Shown here one piece after another: positions 17,254 through 26,762 of a stretch of DNA of 59,051 nucleotides. Numbering within the stretch: position 1 is the first letter of the stretch; each line of letters opens with the position of its first letter. This DNA comes from an uncultured Draconibacterium sp. (lineage in GTDB: Bacteria > Bacteroidota > Bacteroidia > Bacteroidales > Prolixibacteraceae), in NCBI RefSeq assembly GCF_913060805.1, contig NZ_CAJXTC010000032.1, positions 1 to 59,051 of the forward strand. The letters are read 5' to 3'. Both the position numbers and the translations under genes were made by a program. The notes beneath the pieces were generated by a model. The model saw nothing but the letters and a program-made list of their open reading frames with translations. It was not told where the DNA came from and ran no database searches.

Positions 17254-19404
17254 TTAGTTGTGGTGTGTCATATCAAATTTTAAACGTTTGAGTTCGTCCA
17301 GCTTATGAACCGGTTTATCCAGTTCGGCCGGAATTTCGCGTTTCGAAAAGGTTTGGAAATAGAGCAAACAGGCATCGCGCCACCAAATGGCTTCTTTTAC
17401 CTGTGTATCCAGCTTCTCGCTTGTTTCTCGGAATCGGCGTTCGTCAACATATTCTTCCATGTTTTGCCAGGTGGCCCTGAAACGTTCGGCCTGTGTTACG
17501 CCTTCGCTGTATTTGTAGCAGAGTTCGTCCCACAGTTCGCGGCCATTGCTCATGGTGTAATCCCACGGCAGGTGATGAAACCACAGCAGAAATTTCTCGG
17601 GACACAGCTGCGGATCGTCGAACATACTTTGTAAAGGCTCGGCATACTGCTCAACGGCATTACTTCCGGTCGACGAGCGGTTAAAACCAATGCCAAACGA
17701 ATCGGCTTTGTGGTAATAAGTTGGTAACCAGTCGGGGCGTGCACCCGGAATTTCGCACCACGGCTCGGGTCCGTAGTGGTGACTCCAACCCATAAGATGA
17801 TGCAAACCAAGCGGCGTCATGTAATTCACCACCGCTTCGCGCGATTCCATCATCACGCGGCTCATTTCATCAATAAAAGTTGTATTGTGCGAAAACGTTT
17901 GCTCCAGCCATTCGTTAGCAATTTCTTTGGCGTGCAAATCCGGATTCCAGGCCAAACGACCAAAAACATACCAGTTGGCTTGTGCCGAATGACTTCCGCA
18001 CCAGTTAATATCCTGTCCAATGTTTGCCACACCGGCAATGCAGGTAATCGAGTCATTAAAAATCTGACCGTCGGTAACACGCGCCACAGTGGTGTTTCTG
18101 CCTTTTTGGTAAGTATCTGTTTGCAGGAATTCCTGAAACAATGTGCCCAGATAAGCCCAGTGATCGGAAAATCCCAGATATTCTTTTGTAATCTGAAGTT
18201 CGGGTATCAAAGTAGTGTGTTCCATGGCGCCAAACAGCGGGCTAATGGGTTCGCGCGGCTGAAAATCAACCGGACCGTTTTTCACCTGGATCATCACATT
18301 TTTGCGGAATTGTCCATCGAGTGGTTTAAACTCTTTGTAGGCTTGCTTGGCACGATCGCCACCTGAAGGATTGTACACGAATGCGCGCCACATTACTATT
18401 CCTTTGTACGGATTCAAAGCATCGGCGAGCATGTTTGCACCGTCGGCATGCGTTCGGCCATAATCCTGCGGACCGGGCTGGCCCTCGGAATTAGCTTTAA
18501 CCAAAAAGCCACCAAAATCGGGAATGATTTGGTAGATCTCTGCCACTTTGTTTTCCCACCAGCTTTTTACTGCTGGTTTTAGCGGATCGGAATCCGGCAA
18601 TCCGCCCAGTATTTTTGGCGACGAAAAATTCACCGACAAGTACACCTGGATTCCATACGGACGAAGCGCATCGGCAACAACCTTAACTTTTTGCAGGTAT
18701 TCAGCTTTTAAAATATTGGGGCTGGCATTTACATTATTCAATACCGTTCCGTTAATTCCTATCGACGCATTTGCGCGCGCGTACTCTATTATTCGCGGAT
18801 TTAGTTTTTCGGGAAGCTCGTCCCAAAGCCAGATGGAATGACCGGCATAACCTCTTTCAACTGTTCCGTCGAGATTATCCCAATGGTTCAGAATTCGGCG
18901 GTCGTAAGACGGGTTTTCTACAATTTCCGACGAAGTAATTGCCTGTGGATTTGTGCGCAACGCACGCAAAAAATGATAAGTTCCGTACAAACAACCTTTG
19001 TCGGTTTGGGCGGCAATTATAGTTATTTCCTCATTGGCCAGGTACTTTATAACAAAACCTTCGCTGCCACTGTTTTTTATGTTTTCGGCCGAAATAGCTT
19101 GGGCAATAAACTCATCGTTAAAAGTGCCAACGTAAACACTTCCGGCAACAGCTTTTGCTTTGCTTTTGGTTTTCTGGCTAAACAAGTTGTCCAAACTGCC
19201 TGTAAGTTCGTTGTGAATTAAATCGAATGTTGGAGACTTTTCAGAAATTACCACCGATGATATTTTCGGTCCGTTGTAGTTTGATGGTAAAGTGAAATTG
19301 GTGAACCACAGTTTTGATCCATCCGCAGAATTGGCTGCCATTACAAAATTGGCCACGGCAAAAAACAACGCCAAAACCACAGTTCGTTTTAAATTTAGTC
19401 TCAT
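17254..19404 (-). CDS. GH67 alpha-glucuronidase
   Basis: Removes (4-O-methyl-)D-glucuronic acid from the non-reducing end of glucuronoxylo-oligosaccharides by inversion. The 716-residue length is typical of the family, with a signal peptide ending near residue 23 (NFVMA), so it is probably periplasmic. The general acid lies in LVKANSEGQPGPQDYGR, and the base carboxylates in KNGPVDFQPREPISPLFG and LIPELQITKEYLG. It is the first gene of the operon, about 56 bases from the predicted transcription start, and it defines the substrate of the locus as glucuronoxylan. This explains the glucuronate genes at the other end of the operon. Confidence 0.95.
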   Translation of the reverse strand: MRLNLKRTVVLALFFAVANFVMAANSADGSKLWFTNFTLPSNYNGPKISSVVISEKSPTFDLIHNELTGSLDNLFSQKTKSKAKAVAGSVYVGTFNDEFIAQAISAENIKNSGSEGFVIKYLANEEITIIAAQTDKGCLYGTYHFLRALRTNPQAITSSEIVENPSYDRRILNHWDNLDGTVERGYAGHSIWLWDELPEKLNPRIIEYARANASIGINGTVLNNVNASPNILKAEYLQKVKVVADALRPYGIQVYLSVNFSSPKILGGLPDSDPLKPAVKSWWENKVAEIYQIIPDFGGFLVKANSEGQPGPQDYGRTHADGANMLADALNPYKGIVMWRAFVYNPSGGDRAKQAYKEFKPLDGQFRKNVMIQVKNGPVDFQPREPISPLFGAMEHTTLIPELQITKEYLGFSDHWAYLGTLFQEFLQTDTYQKGRNTTVARVTDGQIFNDSITCIAGVANIGQDINWCGSHSAQANWYVFGRLAWNPDLHAKEIANEWLEQTFSHNTTFIDEMSRVMMESREAVVNYMTPLGLHHLMGWSHHYGPEPWCEIPGARPDWLPTYYHKADSFGIGFNRSSTGSNAVEQYAEPLQSMFDDPQLCPEKFLLWFHHLPWDYTMSNGRELWDELCYKYSEGVTQAERFRATWQNMEEYVDERRFRETSEKLDTQVKEAIWWRDACLLYFQTFSKREIPAELDKPVHKLDELKRLKFDMTHHN

Positions 19405-19466
19405 CAGTTAAGTTCTCTTCAGTTTGGTTTAAAAATTTCGATCGGGAGCCGACAAAAATTCTTTTG

Positions 19467-19573
19467 TAAAATTACAACAGAGAGTAGCCAACACATTTAT
19501 CCGTCGGTTACGGGGTTTTTAGCCATTGTAACATCAGTTTTCTGTTGGTTACAAATAGTTGCGCAATGGTTAC
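19467..19573 (-). promoter_or_regulatory. Predicted xylan operon promoter with four phased activator half-sites
   Basis: Read on the minus strand, GTAAC or GTTAC half-sites start at 19573, 19552, 19532 and 19511, so they are spaced 21, 20 and 21 bp. A TAATTTTA sequence (19474 to 19467), close to the -7 box TAnnTTTG, starts 37 nt after the last half-site. Most half-sites extend to (A/T)TGTAACCA. The architecture matches the fructan locus promoter at 26603-26728. It is the probable target of the AraC domain of the adjacent hybrid regulator, and the divergent arrangement could also serve that gene. Confidence 0.6.
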
Positions 19574-19630
19574 ATCCCCCTTATTTTTAAACTATTTTGC
19601 TACCTTAGCAACTCTTCAGAAGTGGTACTT

Positions 19631-22600
19631 ATGAACGTTAGAAATTTCATCGTTGCATTGGTTGGTTTGATCATTGTGCCGTGCCTTACACACGCGCAAA
19701 GCAATAATTTTTTCGACTACCGGGAAGGTTTATCAAACAGTTTGATAAACGCCATGCACCAGGATAAAAAAGGTTTTATCTGGGTGGCTACCGAAGATGG
19801 TTTGAACCGTTTTGACGGGATTCATTTTAAAACATTCTTTGCAACTCCAAACGACGACAATTCGCTAAAAAATAATTTTGTAACCGCACTTAACGAAGAC
19901 AGCAACGGCAATCTGCTTGTTGGTCAAATCAACGGTTTGCAGATTTATCATCCCGAGAGTGAGTCGTTCACCGAAATACCGCTTTATATTTCCGACGAAC
20001 GCATTCACCTTTACATCAGCTCGATAATTATGGATATCAATAGCGATATCTGGATGACGACTTCCGGGTACGGATTGATCAGGATTGAGCATGAAACGGG
20101 CAATGTTGATTACAACGAAACGCTGAATAAACAACTTTGCAGTCAAAACCTGAGGATCGTGTTTCAGGATTCGGACGGTGTTTTGTGGATCGGTTCAGAA
20201 AACGACGGACTGAATACTTACGATCCCATCAGCGGAGAAGTTCAGGTTTATACCGAAACATCAGAGGACGGAAAAACCCTGCCCAGCAACAACATCTCGT
20301 CGATTTGCGAAGATGACCTCGGCAATATTTACGTCGGAAGTTTAAAAGGTGGTTTGGTTCAGATTCAGAAGAACAGCGGTAAAATCGTTCAAATTCACTC
20401 GGATAAAAAAGATGAAACTGTGCTACCTGTAAAGAGTTTGCTTTTCGACTCGAAAAAACGTTTGTGGGTAGGTATCGATGGTTTTGGGTTGAAACGCTAT
20501 AATCCGGCAAATCAGCTATTGGAAAGCTACTCGCCAAACACTTCGCCATTCGATTTTTCAAAAAGCAAAATCCACTCCTTAATAGAAGATAACGGCGGAA
20601 ATATTTGGGCAAGCGTTTTTCAGAAAGGCCTGTACCTTTTTCCCGAAACACCGGAAATTTTCCAACATTACGGCTATCACGCTTTTGGCGAAAACAGTAT
20701 CGGATCGAGCTGTGTAACCTCGATTGCCGGTATTGACGGAAAACTTTGGGTGGGCACCGACGGCGATGGTGTGTACCAGATTAACCGCCAAAACAACAAC
20801 ATTAAACATGTTCTTTTAAACAGCGCCAACCAGGAAGGAGATCCGAATAATATTCTTACCATCCACAACGGGAAAGACAATTACGTGTGGCTGGGAACCT
20901 ACTTTAACGGCCTGATTCGCTACAACAAAAAAACCGGCGAGATCAAGAACTATAAACACGACCCCGAAAATGCGAACAGCCTTAGCAACGACAATATCAC
21001 CTGTATTGCCGAAGACCGCTCGGGCATGCTTTGGCTGGGAACTTTAGGCGGCGGAATTTGCCGTTTCAACCCCAAAACCGAAACCTTTTGGCCGGGCTTA
21101 ACCAACAACGAGAAGCTGAACAGCCAGCTCCCCATGTGGATAAACAGCATTTTTATCGACCGGAAACAAAACCTGTGGCTCGGCACTTATGTTGGGTTGC
21201 TTTATTACGACATCCAAAAACAAGAACTCCGGCACTTTAACACCGCCAATGGCACCTTGCAAAATAATACTGTTATCGCCATTCAGGACGATCGTTTTGG
21301 GAATATCTGGGCCGGTTCGTACAGCGGCCTGATCAAAATCGATGTCAACAACTCGAAAACCCGCTATTACAGTACCGAAGACGGTTTATGCAACAACGTT
21401 ATAAGTGCCATTAACGAAGACGAATTTGGCAAAATATGGGTAAGTACACACAACGGGCTTTCGCGTTTTGATCCGGATAACAACACATTTACCAACTACT
21501 ACGCTTACGATGGAATTCAGGCCAACGAATTTTATAAAAATGCCACTTACCGAAGCGAAAAGAACGAATTGTTTTTTGGCGGAATTAACGGAATGACGGA
21601 GATCAAACGTAATTACCTCGATTATTCGCGAAGAATACGCGACGTGCTGTTAACCGGATTTAACCGCTTTAACCAACCCGTTGAAATTGGCGACAAGTCG
21701 GGGAAACATGTTATTCTGAAAAAATCGATCGTACTGGCCGACACCATTCAGTTGCACGAGCGCGACAATGTTTTTTCCATCGGTTTTACATCGGGCGAGC
21801 TGGCCAGCCAGTCGCGGATAAGTTATGAGTACATGATGGAAGGTTTCGATGAAAACTGGATCAGTACCACCGCACAAAACCGACGCGCCGCTTACACCAA
21901 CCTGCATTACGGAACTTACATTTTTAAGGTGCGCGGCGTGGATAAAGGATTGTACTCAACCCCCCGTGAACTCACCATTATTATTTACCCGCGTTGGTAC
22001 AAAACCGTTTGGGCAAAAATACTGTGGACCTTGCTTTTGGGTACGCTGTTTTTCGGCGTTGTGCGGCTTTATCAGGAGATGATTCAGCGCCGTCATTTGG
22101 AGAAAATGAACGAAATGAAAATGCAGTTTTTCATCAATATTTCGCACGAAATTAAAACACCACTTACCTTAATTATCGATCCGATTGAGAAGCTGATGCT
22201 GCAAAAAACCGACCCGAAAACTTCGCGTTTGTACCATATTATCGATCAGAATGCCAACCGGATATCGCGTTTGGTAAACCAGCTGATGGATGTTCGACGG
22301 ATTGATAAAGGGGTGATTTTAGTGAAATTCCAAAAGACGAACCTTTACAATTTTATCCGCGAAATTGCGCAATCGTACGAAATTCTGGCTACCGAAAAGA
22401 ACATCAATTTTAGTATTCATGCACCCGATGAATCGATTGAGGTTTGGATCGATCCTCTGAATTTCGAAAAGGTGATCCTCAACCTGCTCTCGAACGCCTT
22501 TAAATTTACGCCTGCCGAAGGAAGTATTGAATTGAACATCTCGCGTACGGTGATGAAAACCGACGATAAAAAACATGTTGATGCCGTTAAAATTGTAGTT

Positions 22601-23710
22601 AGCGACACCGGAGTTGGGATTAAAGAAACGGAGATCGAACGTATTTTCAACCGCTTTTACCAGGTGGAATCGAAAGATCCGTCGCACCGCGGTGGAACCG
22701 GCGTTGGACTGCACTTGTCGCGGGCGCTCGTAAACCTGCACAATGGCGCGTTAAATGCCGAAAACAGAAGCGATGGCTCCGGCTCGCGGTTTATCATCGA
22801 ACTGCCATTGGGCAATGCACACTTACCGGCCGACGACCTGATAACCAGCGAAAGCTCATCGCCGGCACCTTTGCACCGCATTCACCGCCAGTTCTTCCCA
22901 AATAGTTCCGAAACGATATCAAAAGATAAAAAAGGTGGCAAAAAAATCTGCAAGATTCTTGTGGTCGACGATGAGCAGGAAATCAGGGATTACCTCATCA
23001 GCGAACTTTCCGAGAAGTACACAGTAATTAGTGCCGCCGACGGAAAAGAGGCCTTTGAACTGCTGATGGAGGAAAAACCAAGCCTCGTAATCAGCGATAT
23101 TATGATGCCCGAAATGGACGGAATTACCCTTTGCAAAAAGATAAAAGGGAATGTTCAAACCAGTCATATTCCGGTGGTGTTGTTAACGGCATTGTCGAGA
23201 GACGAAAACCGTGCCGAAGGTATTGAAACCGGTGCCGACATGTACATTGTAAAGCCGTTTAGCAGCGAATTCCTGAAAAAAATCATCGCCAATATTCTGG
23301 AGAACCGCAAGAAAATTATTGAGCAATTACAAGCCGAAAGCGGGCAATTTGATGTGGAGCAAATTGAGCTGAAATCTCACGACGAAATTCTGATGGAAAA
23401 AGTAATGACCATCATTAAAGACAACATTTCGAACGAAAAACTGAATGTGGAAATGCTGGCTGAAGGAGTTGGTATCAGTCGTGTGCACATGCACCGCAAA
23501 TTAAAAGAACTGACTAACCAGTCGGCGCGCGATTTTATCCGCAACATCCGCATGAAACAAGCCACTTACCTGCTCACCAATAAAAAGTTAACCGTTAGCG
23601 AGGTGGCTTTTTCGTTGGGTTATAGCAACCTGTCGCACTTTAGCAACTCGTTTAAAAGTTATTACGGCATGTCGCCAACTGAGTTTGCGAGCAAACAGCA
23701 AAGCAGTTAA
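19631..23710 (+). CDS. Hybrid two-component system regulator with beta-propeller sensor (xylan locus)
   Basis: A 1359-residue one-protein signalling system. Order: signal peptide (to about 23), repeated two-component propeller blades (about 25-670, many with WxGT or WxAT units such as LWIGSENDGL), Y_Y_Y domain, one membrane span near 780 (ILWTLLLGTLFFGVVRLY), histidine kinase with FFINISHEIKTPLTL, N-box LLSNAFKFTP and SDTGVGI, receiver with phospho-acceptor Asp in LVISDIMMPEMDG, and a C-terminal AraC-type helix-turn-helix. The ATG at 19631 is preferred to the upstream in-frame GTG because it starts the signal peptide. It faces away from the xylan operon and probably activates it on sensing xylo-oligosaccharides in the periplasm. 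Confidence 0.93.
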   Translation: MNVRNFIVALVGLIIVPCLTHAQSNNFFDYREGLSNSLINAMHQDKKGFIWVATEDGLNRFDGIHFKTFFATPNDDNSLKNNFVTALNEDSNGNLLVGQINGLQIYHPESESFTEIPLYISDERIHLYISSIIMDINSDIWMTTSGYGLIRIEHETGNVDYNETLNKQLCSQNLRIVFQDSDGVLWIGSENDGLNTYDPISGEVQVYTETSEDGKTLPSNNISSICEDDLGNIYVGSLKGGLVQIQKNSGKIVQIHSDKKDETVLPVKSLLFDSKKRLWVGIDGFGLKRYNPANQLLESYSPNTSPFDFSKSKIHSLIEDNGGNIWASVFQKGLYLFPETPEIFQHYGYHAFGENSIGSSCVTSIAGIDGKLWVGTDGDGVYQINRQNNNIKHVLLNSANQEGDPNNILTIHNGKDNYVWLGTYFNGLIRYNKKTGEIKNYKHDPENANSLSNDNITCIAEDRSGMLWLGTLGGGICRFNPKTETFWPGLTNNEKLNSQLPMWINSIFIDRKQNLWLGTYVGLLYYDIQKQELRHFNTANGTLQNNTVIAIQDDRFGNIWAGSYSGLIKIDVNNSKTRYYSTEDGLCNNVISAINEDEFGKIWVSTHNGLSRFDPDNNTFTNYYAYDGIQANEFYKNATYRSEKNELFFGGINGMTEIKRNYLDYSRRIRDVLLTGFNRFNQPVEIGDKSGKHVILKKSIVLADTIQLHERDNVFSIGFTSGELASQSRISYEYMMEGFDENWISTTAQNRRAAYTNLHYGTYIFKVRGVDKGLYSTPRELTIIIYPRWYKTVWAKILWTLLLGTLFFGVVRLYQEMIQRRHLEKMNEMKMQFFINISHEIKTPLTLIIDPIEKLMLQKTDPKTSRLYHIIDQNANRISRLVNQLMDVRRIDKGVILVKFQKTNLYNFIREIAQSYEILATEKNINFSIHAPDESIEVWIDPLNFEKVILNLLSNAFKFTPAEGSIELNISRTVMKTDDKKHVDAVKIVVSDTGVGIKETEIERIFNRFYQVESKDPSHRGGTGVGLHLSRALVNLHNGALNAENRSDGSGSRFIIELPLGNAHLPADDLITSESSSPAPLHRIHRQFFPNSSETISKDKKGGKKICKILVVDDEQEIRDYLISELSEKYTVISAADGKEAFELLMEEKPSLVISDIMMPEMDGITLCKKIKGNVQTSHIPVVLLTALSRDENRAEGIETGADMYIVKPFSSEFLKKIIANILENRKKIIEQLQAESGQFDVEQIELKSHDEILMEKVMTIIKDNISNEKLNVEMLAEGVGISRVHMHRKLKELTNQSARDFIRNIRMKQATYLLTNKKLTVSEVAFSLGYSNLSHFSNSFKSYYGMSPTEFASKQQSS

Positions 23711-23726
23711 ACTTAGGTGTTATACG

Positions 23727-26495
23727 CTAACGTTTTGCATACTCGCTGGGTGACATCCCAAACTGATCTTTGAAACATTTGGTAAAATATGATGGCGATG
23801 AAAATCCAACTTCGTAAGCAATTTCAGCCATTGTTTTTCCGCTTGTCTTTATCAGGTTTAACGAGAGTTTCAATTTTACCGATCTCACAAATTCACTAAC
23901 CGACATTCCCGTTAGTTTTTTAATCTTTCGGTATACATGTACGCGCGACAGGCCCAACATCTGGCTCAACTCTTCAACCGTAAATTCTTCTTTTTCGCGG
24001 TGCTCTTCAACCAACTGCGAAATTTTATTCAGGAATTTCCGGTCGAGACGCGACAGATCCTTATCATCTTCATTAATAATTAACTGCCCTTTATAACGCT
24101 CCTGCATTTTCTTCCGGAGTTCGAGTAATTTCTTCACCCTGATTTGCAAATGTTTGCTGTTAAACGGTTTCGGAATGTATGAATCGGCACCTTCTTCCAA
24201 ACCTTCAAACTTTTGCTCTTGCGAAGTTTTTGCAGTAAGCAGAATAATTGGAATGTGGCAGGTTTTTAAATCGGTTTTAAGCGTGCGGGTCAGTTCCAGC
24301 CCATCCATTTCCGGCATCATAATATCGCTCACAATCAGATCCGGTTCTTCATCGCGGATTATTTCCAGAGCCACTCTTCCGTTTTCCGCCTCCAAAATGC
24401 GGTAATAATCTCGCAGACTGTCTTTTATGTATTCTCGCACATCCTTTTCATCTTCAACCAACAGAACGGTCGGCTTCTCATCAAAATCCAAAGCAAGCGC
24501 TTTTTCGTCCATGTCAGTATTCGGATCGATATGAATTTCTTTACTCCTTTTTATTTGCTGATCAGCCGGGTGGCTCACCGGCGATTCTGTTTTTTCAGCA
24601 TCGCTTAAATGTGCATCACCCAACGGCAAACGAATGCTAAACGTTGTGCCTTTGCCAACTTCGCTTTTCACTTCAATTTGTCCGTGATGCAGATCGACAA
24701 ATTCTTTCGAAAGCGAGAGCCCAAGGCCGGTTCCCAAAAATCCGTGCGAACTTTCGGCCTGGTAAAAACGATCGAAAATATGCGTGACCTCATTGGGAGG
24801 AATTCCGTTTCCGGTATCAGCAACTTTTATTTCGAGCTCTTCATCCCAAATTTTATTTACCACCGATTTTGACGTGGTACAAGAGATTTTAATGCGGCCA
24901 TTTTCGGGCGTAAACTTAATGGCATTCGAAAGCAGATTAAAAATCACCTTATCCAGCTTATCCAAATCGAACCAGACATTTATACTTCGCTTTTCAGGTT
25001 CGAACAATAGCGAAATCCTTTTCTTTTCAGCCAAATGATAAAAGGGCGTTATCACTTCATTCAGAAAACCAACAACATCGTATTGCGCCGCCTGCAACTG
25101 CATTTTATTGTTCTCTATCTTTCTGAAATCCATTAACTGATTGATGAGATGCAGCAAGCGCAAGGCATTTTTGTGCATCAGCGAAACCTGCATTTTAAAA
25201 CGCTCGGGTATGTCGGCCGAGTCGATCATATTCTCCAGCGGACCAACGATAAGTGTTAACGGAGTTCGGAACTCGTGCGACATATTGGTAAAAAAGCGAA
25301 GTTTAGCTTTTGTGGCTTCCTCCAGCTCGTTGCTTAACCGCACCAACTCTTCATTTTGCGACGATATCTCATTTTTCTGTTTTCCTAAATCAATATTCGA
25401 CTGCTTCAATTTTTTGTTTGCAGAAAGGTACATCACAAGGAAAATGATCATTACCGTAAACAGCACCAACAATACAAACAGAAGAATTTGCTGTACATGA
25501 TACCTTCCATTAAGTATTTTCAGCATGTCCATCGATTTATTGATGTCTAACTGCAGCTCCGAAATATTTTGAAATTGATGCCGGGTGATCCGTACATTCG
25601 ATTCATCGACAACGGTAGAAAAAAGTGAATTGTATTTTTCAAAAGGCTCACCATTAAGGATTTTCGCTGCCAGTTGAATCGACTCCTTTCCGCCTGTTGG
25701 GTAAATAATGGTTGCGGTTAACATTCCGTTCTCAACCATTTCAATTCCTCCGCCCGGTGTTGGAAGCCCGTCAACGCCAACCACAACAAGGTCAGTCGGA
25801 AGGTTATTTGCAATCAGCACTTCAACTGCATCCTCCGCCAAACCGTCGTTAAAAGCAAATATTGCTTTTATATCAGGATGTTTTGATATTCCTGACGGTA
25901 AACTGTCGGCAACAATATTGGCACTCCAAAAAGAGTGGATTTTATACACATTATTGAGGTTGGGATATCGGGCCAGCGCATCATTAAAACCTCTGCTCCG
26001 TTCTGCCGCTGCCGATATAGTTTGCGCCCCCTGAATTTCGAGCACATTGCCTTTGTAGTTCAGTTTTCCACCAATATATTCTGCAGCAAATTGTCCAATT
26101 TCGTAATTGTCGCCACCAACATAGGCCGTAAAATTTTCCGAATCAATTCGCCGGTCAATAAGAATAACCGGAATTCCCTGCTGGTAAACCTTCTCAATAG
26201 CCTGTTGTATGGGATTGATTTCATTGGGTGAAACAATCAACAGGTCAATGCCCATATTCATGAGTTCATCGATCTGTTTAATTTGCGTTTCACTATCGTC
26301 TAAAGCTTGTTTTATAACGATCGACAAATCGGGGTGAAACAACAGTTCCCGCTCCATTTCGGCCTCCATTTTTAGCCGCCAGTCATCTCTTTGCCCGCAT
26401 TGCGAAAAACCAATAATGTATTTTTCTTTTGCAGAAAGACCACAGATGGAAATGAAGAGGAGGAAAAGAAAAAGGATGGTTCGTTTCTTCGTCAT
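23727..26495 (-). CDS. Hybrid two-component regulator with periplasmic sugar-binding sensor (fructan locus)
   Basis: A 922-residue regulator: signal peptide 1-21; a LacI/ribose-binding-type periplasmic domain about 24-310 (KYIIGFSQCGQRDDWR, VILIDRRID, AIFAFNDGLAEDA); a membrane span near 345 (LFVLLVLFTVMIIFLVMYL); histidine kinase (FFTNMSHEFRTPLTL, LLSNAIKFTPENG, ADTGNGIP); receiver (DLIVSDIMMPEMDG); and AraC domain ending GMSPSEYAKR. This sensor type matches the fructose-sensing regulator BT1754 of Bacteroides thetaiotaomicron, which also controls a divergent fructan locus. Fructose or a fructosyl sugar is the inferred ligand. It ends 16 bases from the convergent xylan regulator. Confidence 0.92.
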   Translation of the reverse strand: MTKKRTILFLFLLFISICGLSAKEKYIIGFSQCGQRDDWRLKMEAEMERELLFHPDLSIVIKQALDDSETQIKQIDELMNMGIDLLIVSPNEINPIQQAIEKVYQQGIPVILIDRRIDSENFTAYVGGDNYEIGQFAAEYIGGKLNYKGNVLEIQGAQTISAAAERSRGFNDALARYPNLNNVYKIHSFWSANIVADSLPSGISKHPDIKAIFAFNDGLAEDAVEVLIANNLPTDLVVVGVDGLPTPGGGIEMVENGMLTATIIYPTGGKESIQLAAKILNGEPFEKYNSLFSTVVDESNVRITRHQFQNISELQLDINKSMDMLKILNGRYHVQQILLFVLLVLFTVMIIFLVMYLSANKKLKQSNIDLGKQKNEISSQNEELVRLSNELEEATKAKLRFFTNMSHEFRTPLTLIVGPLENMIDSADIPERFKMQVSLMHKNALRLLHLINQLMDFRKIENNKMQLQAAQYDVVGFLNEVITPFYHLAEKKRISLLFEPEKRSINVWFDLDKLDKVIFNLLSNAIKFTPENGRIKISCTTSKSVVNKIWDEELEIKVADTGNGIPPNEVTHIFDRFYQAESSHGFLGTGLGLSLSKEFVDLHHGQIEVKSEVGKGTTFSIRLPLGDAHLSDAEKTESPVSHPADQQIKRSKEIHIDPNTDMDEKALALDFDEKPTVLLVEDEKDVREYIKDSLRDYYRILEAENGRVALEIIRDEEPDLIVSDIMMPEMDGLELTRTLKTDLKTCHIPIILLTAKTSQEQKFEGLEEGADSYIPKPFNSKHLQIRVKKLLELRKKMQERYKGQLIINEDDKDLSRLDRKFLNKISQLVEEHREKEEFTVEELSQMLGLSRVHVYRKIKKLTGMSVSEFVRSVKLKLSLNLIKTSGKTMAEIAYEVGFSSPSYFTKCFKDQFGMSPSEYAKR

Positions 26496-26602
26496 ATAGT
26501 TCAGTCCGATAGTAATGTTGTTGTGAAATTAAGCAATTTCAAACGATCAATCACTCAAAACATCTGCGAAAGTGAAAATAAAACAGAATTTAATTTGTAG
26601 GT

Positions 26603-26728
26603 TGTATCATAGTTTACAGGCATGTAACATAGTTGCAAACCGATTCATTATCAGCCCGATAATGTTACATGATTTTGAGAATCTGTATCATGTCTAAAAG
26701 CTAAAGATTCTGTTGCCCCCTACTTTTG
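26603..26728 (+). promoter_or_regulatory. Predicted fructan operon promoter with phased activator half-sites
   Basis: Four copies of a TGTAnCAT-type half-site start at 26603, 26623, 26663 and 26684; spacings are 20, 40 and 21 bp, so one slot of a 20-21 bp ladder is skipped. A consensus -7 box TACTTTTG is at 26721-26728, 36 nt from the GTATC of the last half-site, without a good -33 element, as expected for an activator-dependent promoter. The first gene starts at 26763. The binding protein is inferred to be the adjacent hybrid regulator. Confidence 0.68.
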
Positions 26729-26762
26729 ATTCAGAGTTTTAAACCAATAATTCTGAATCTAA

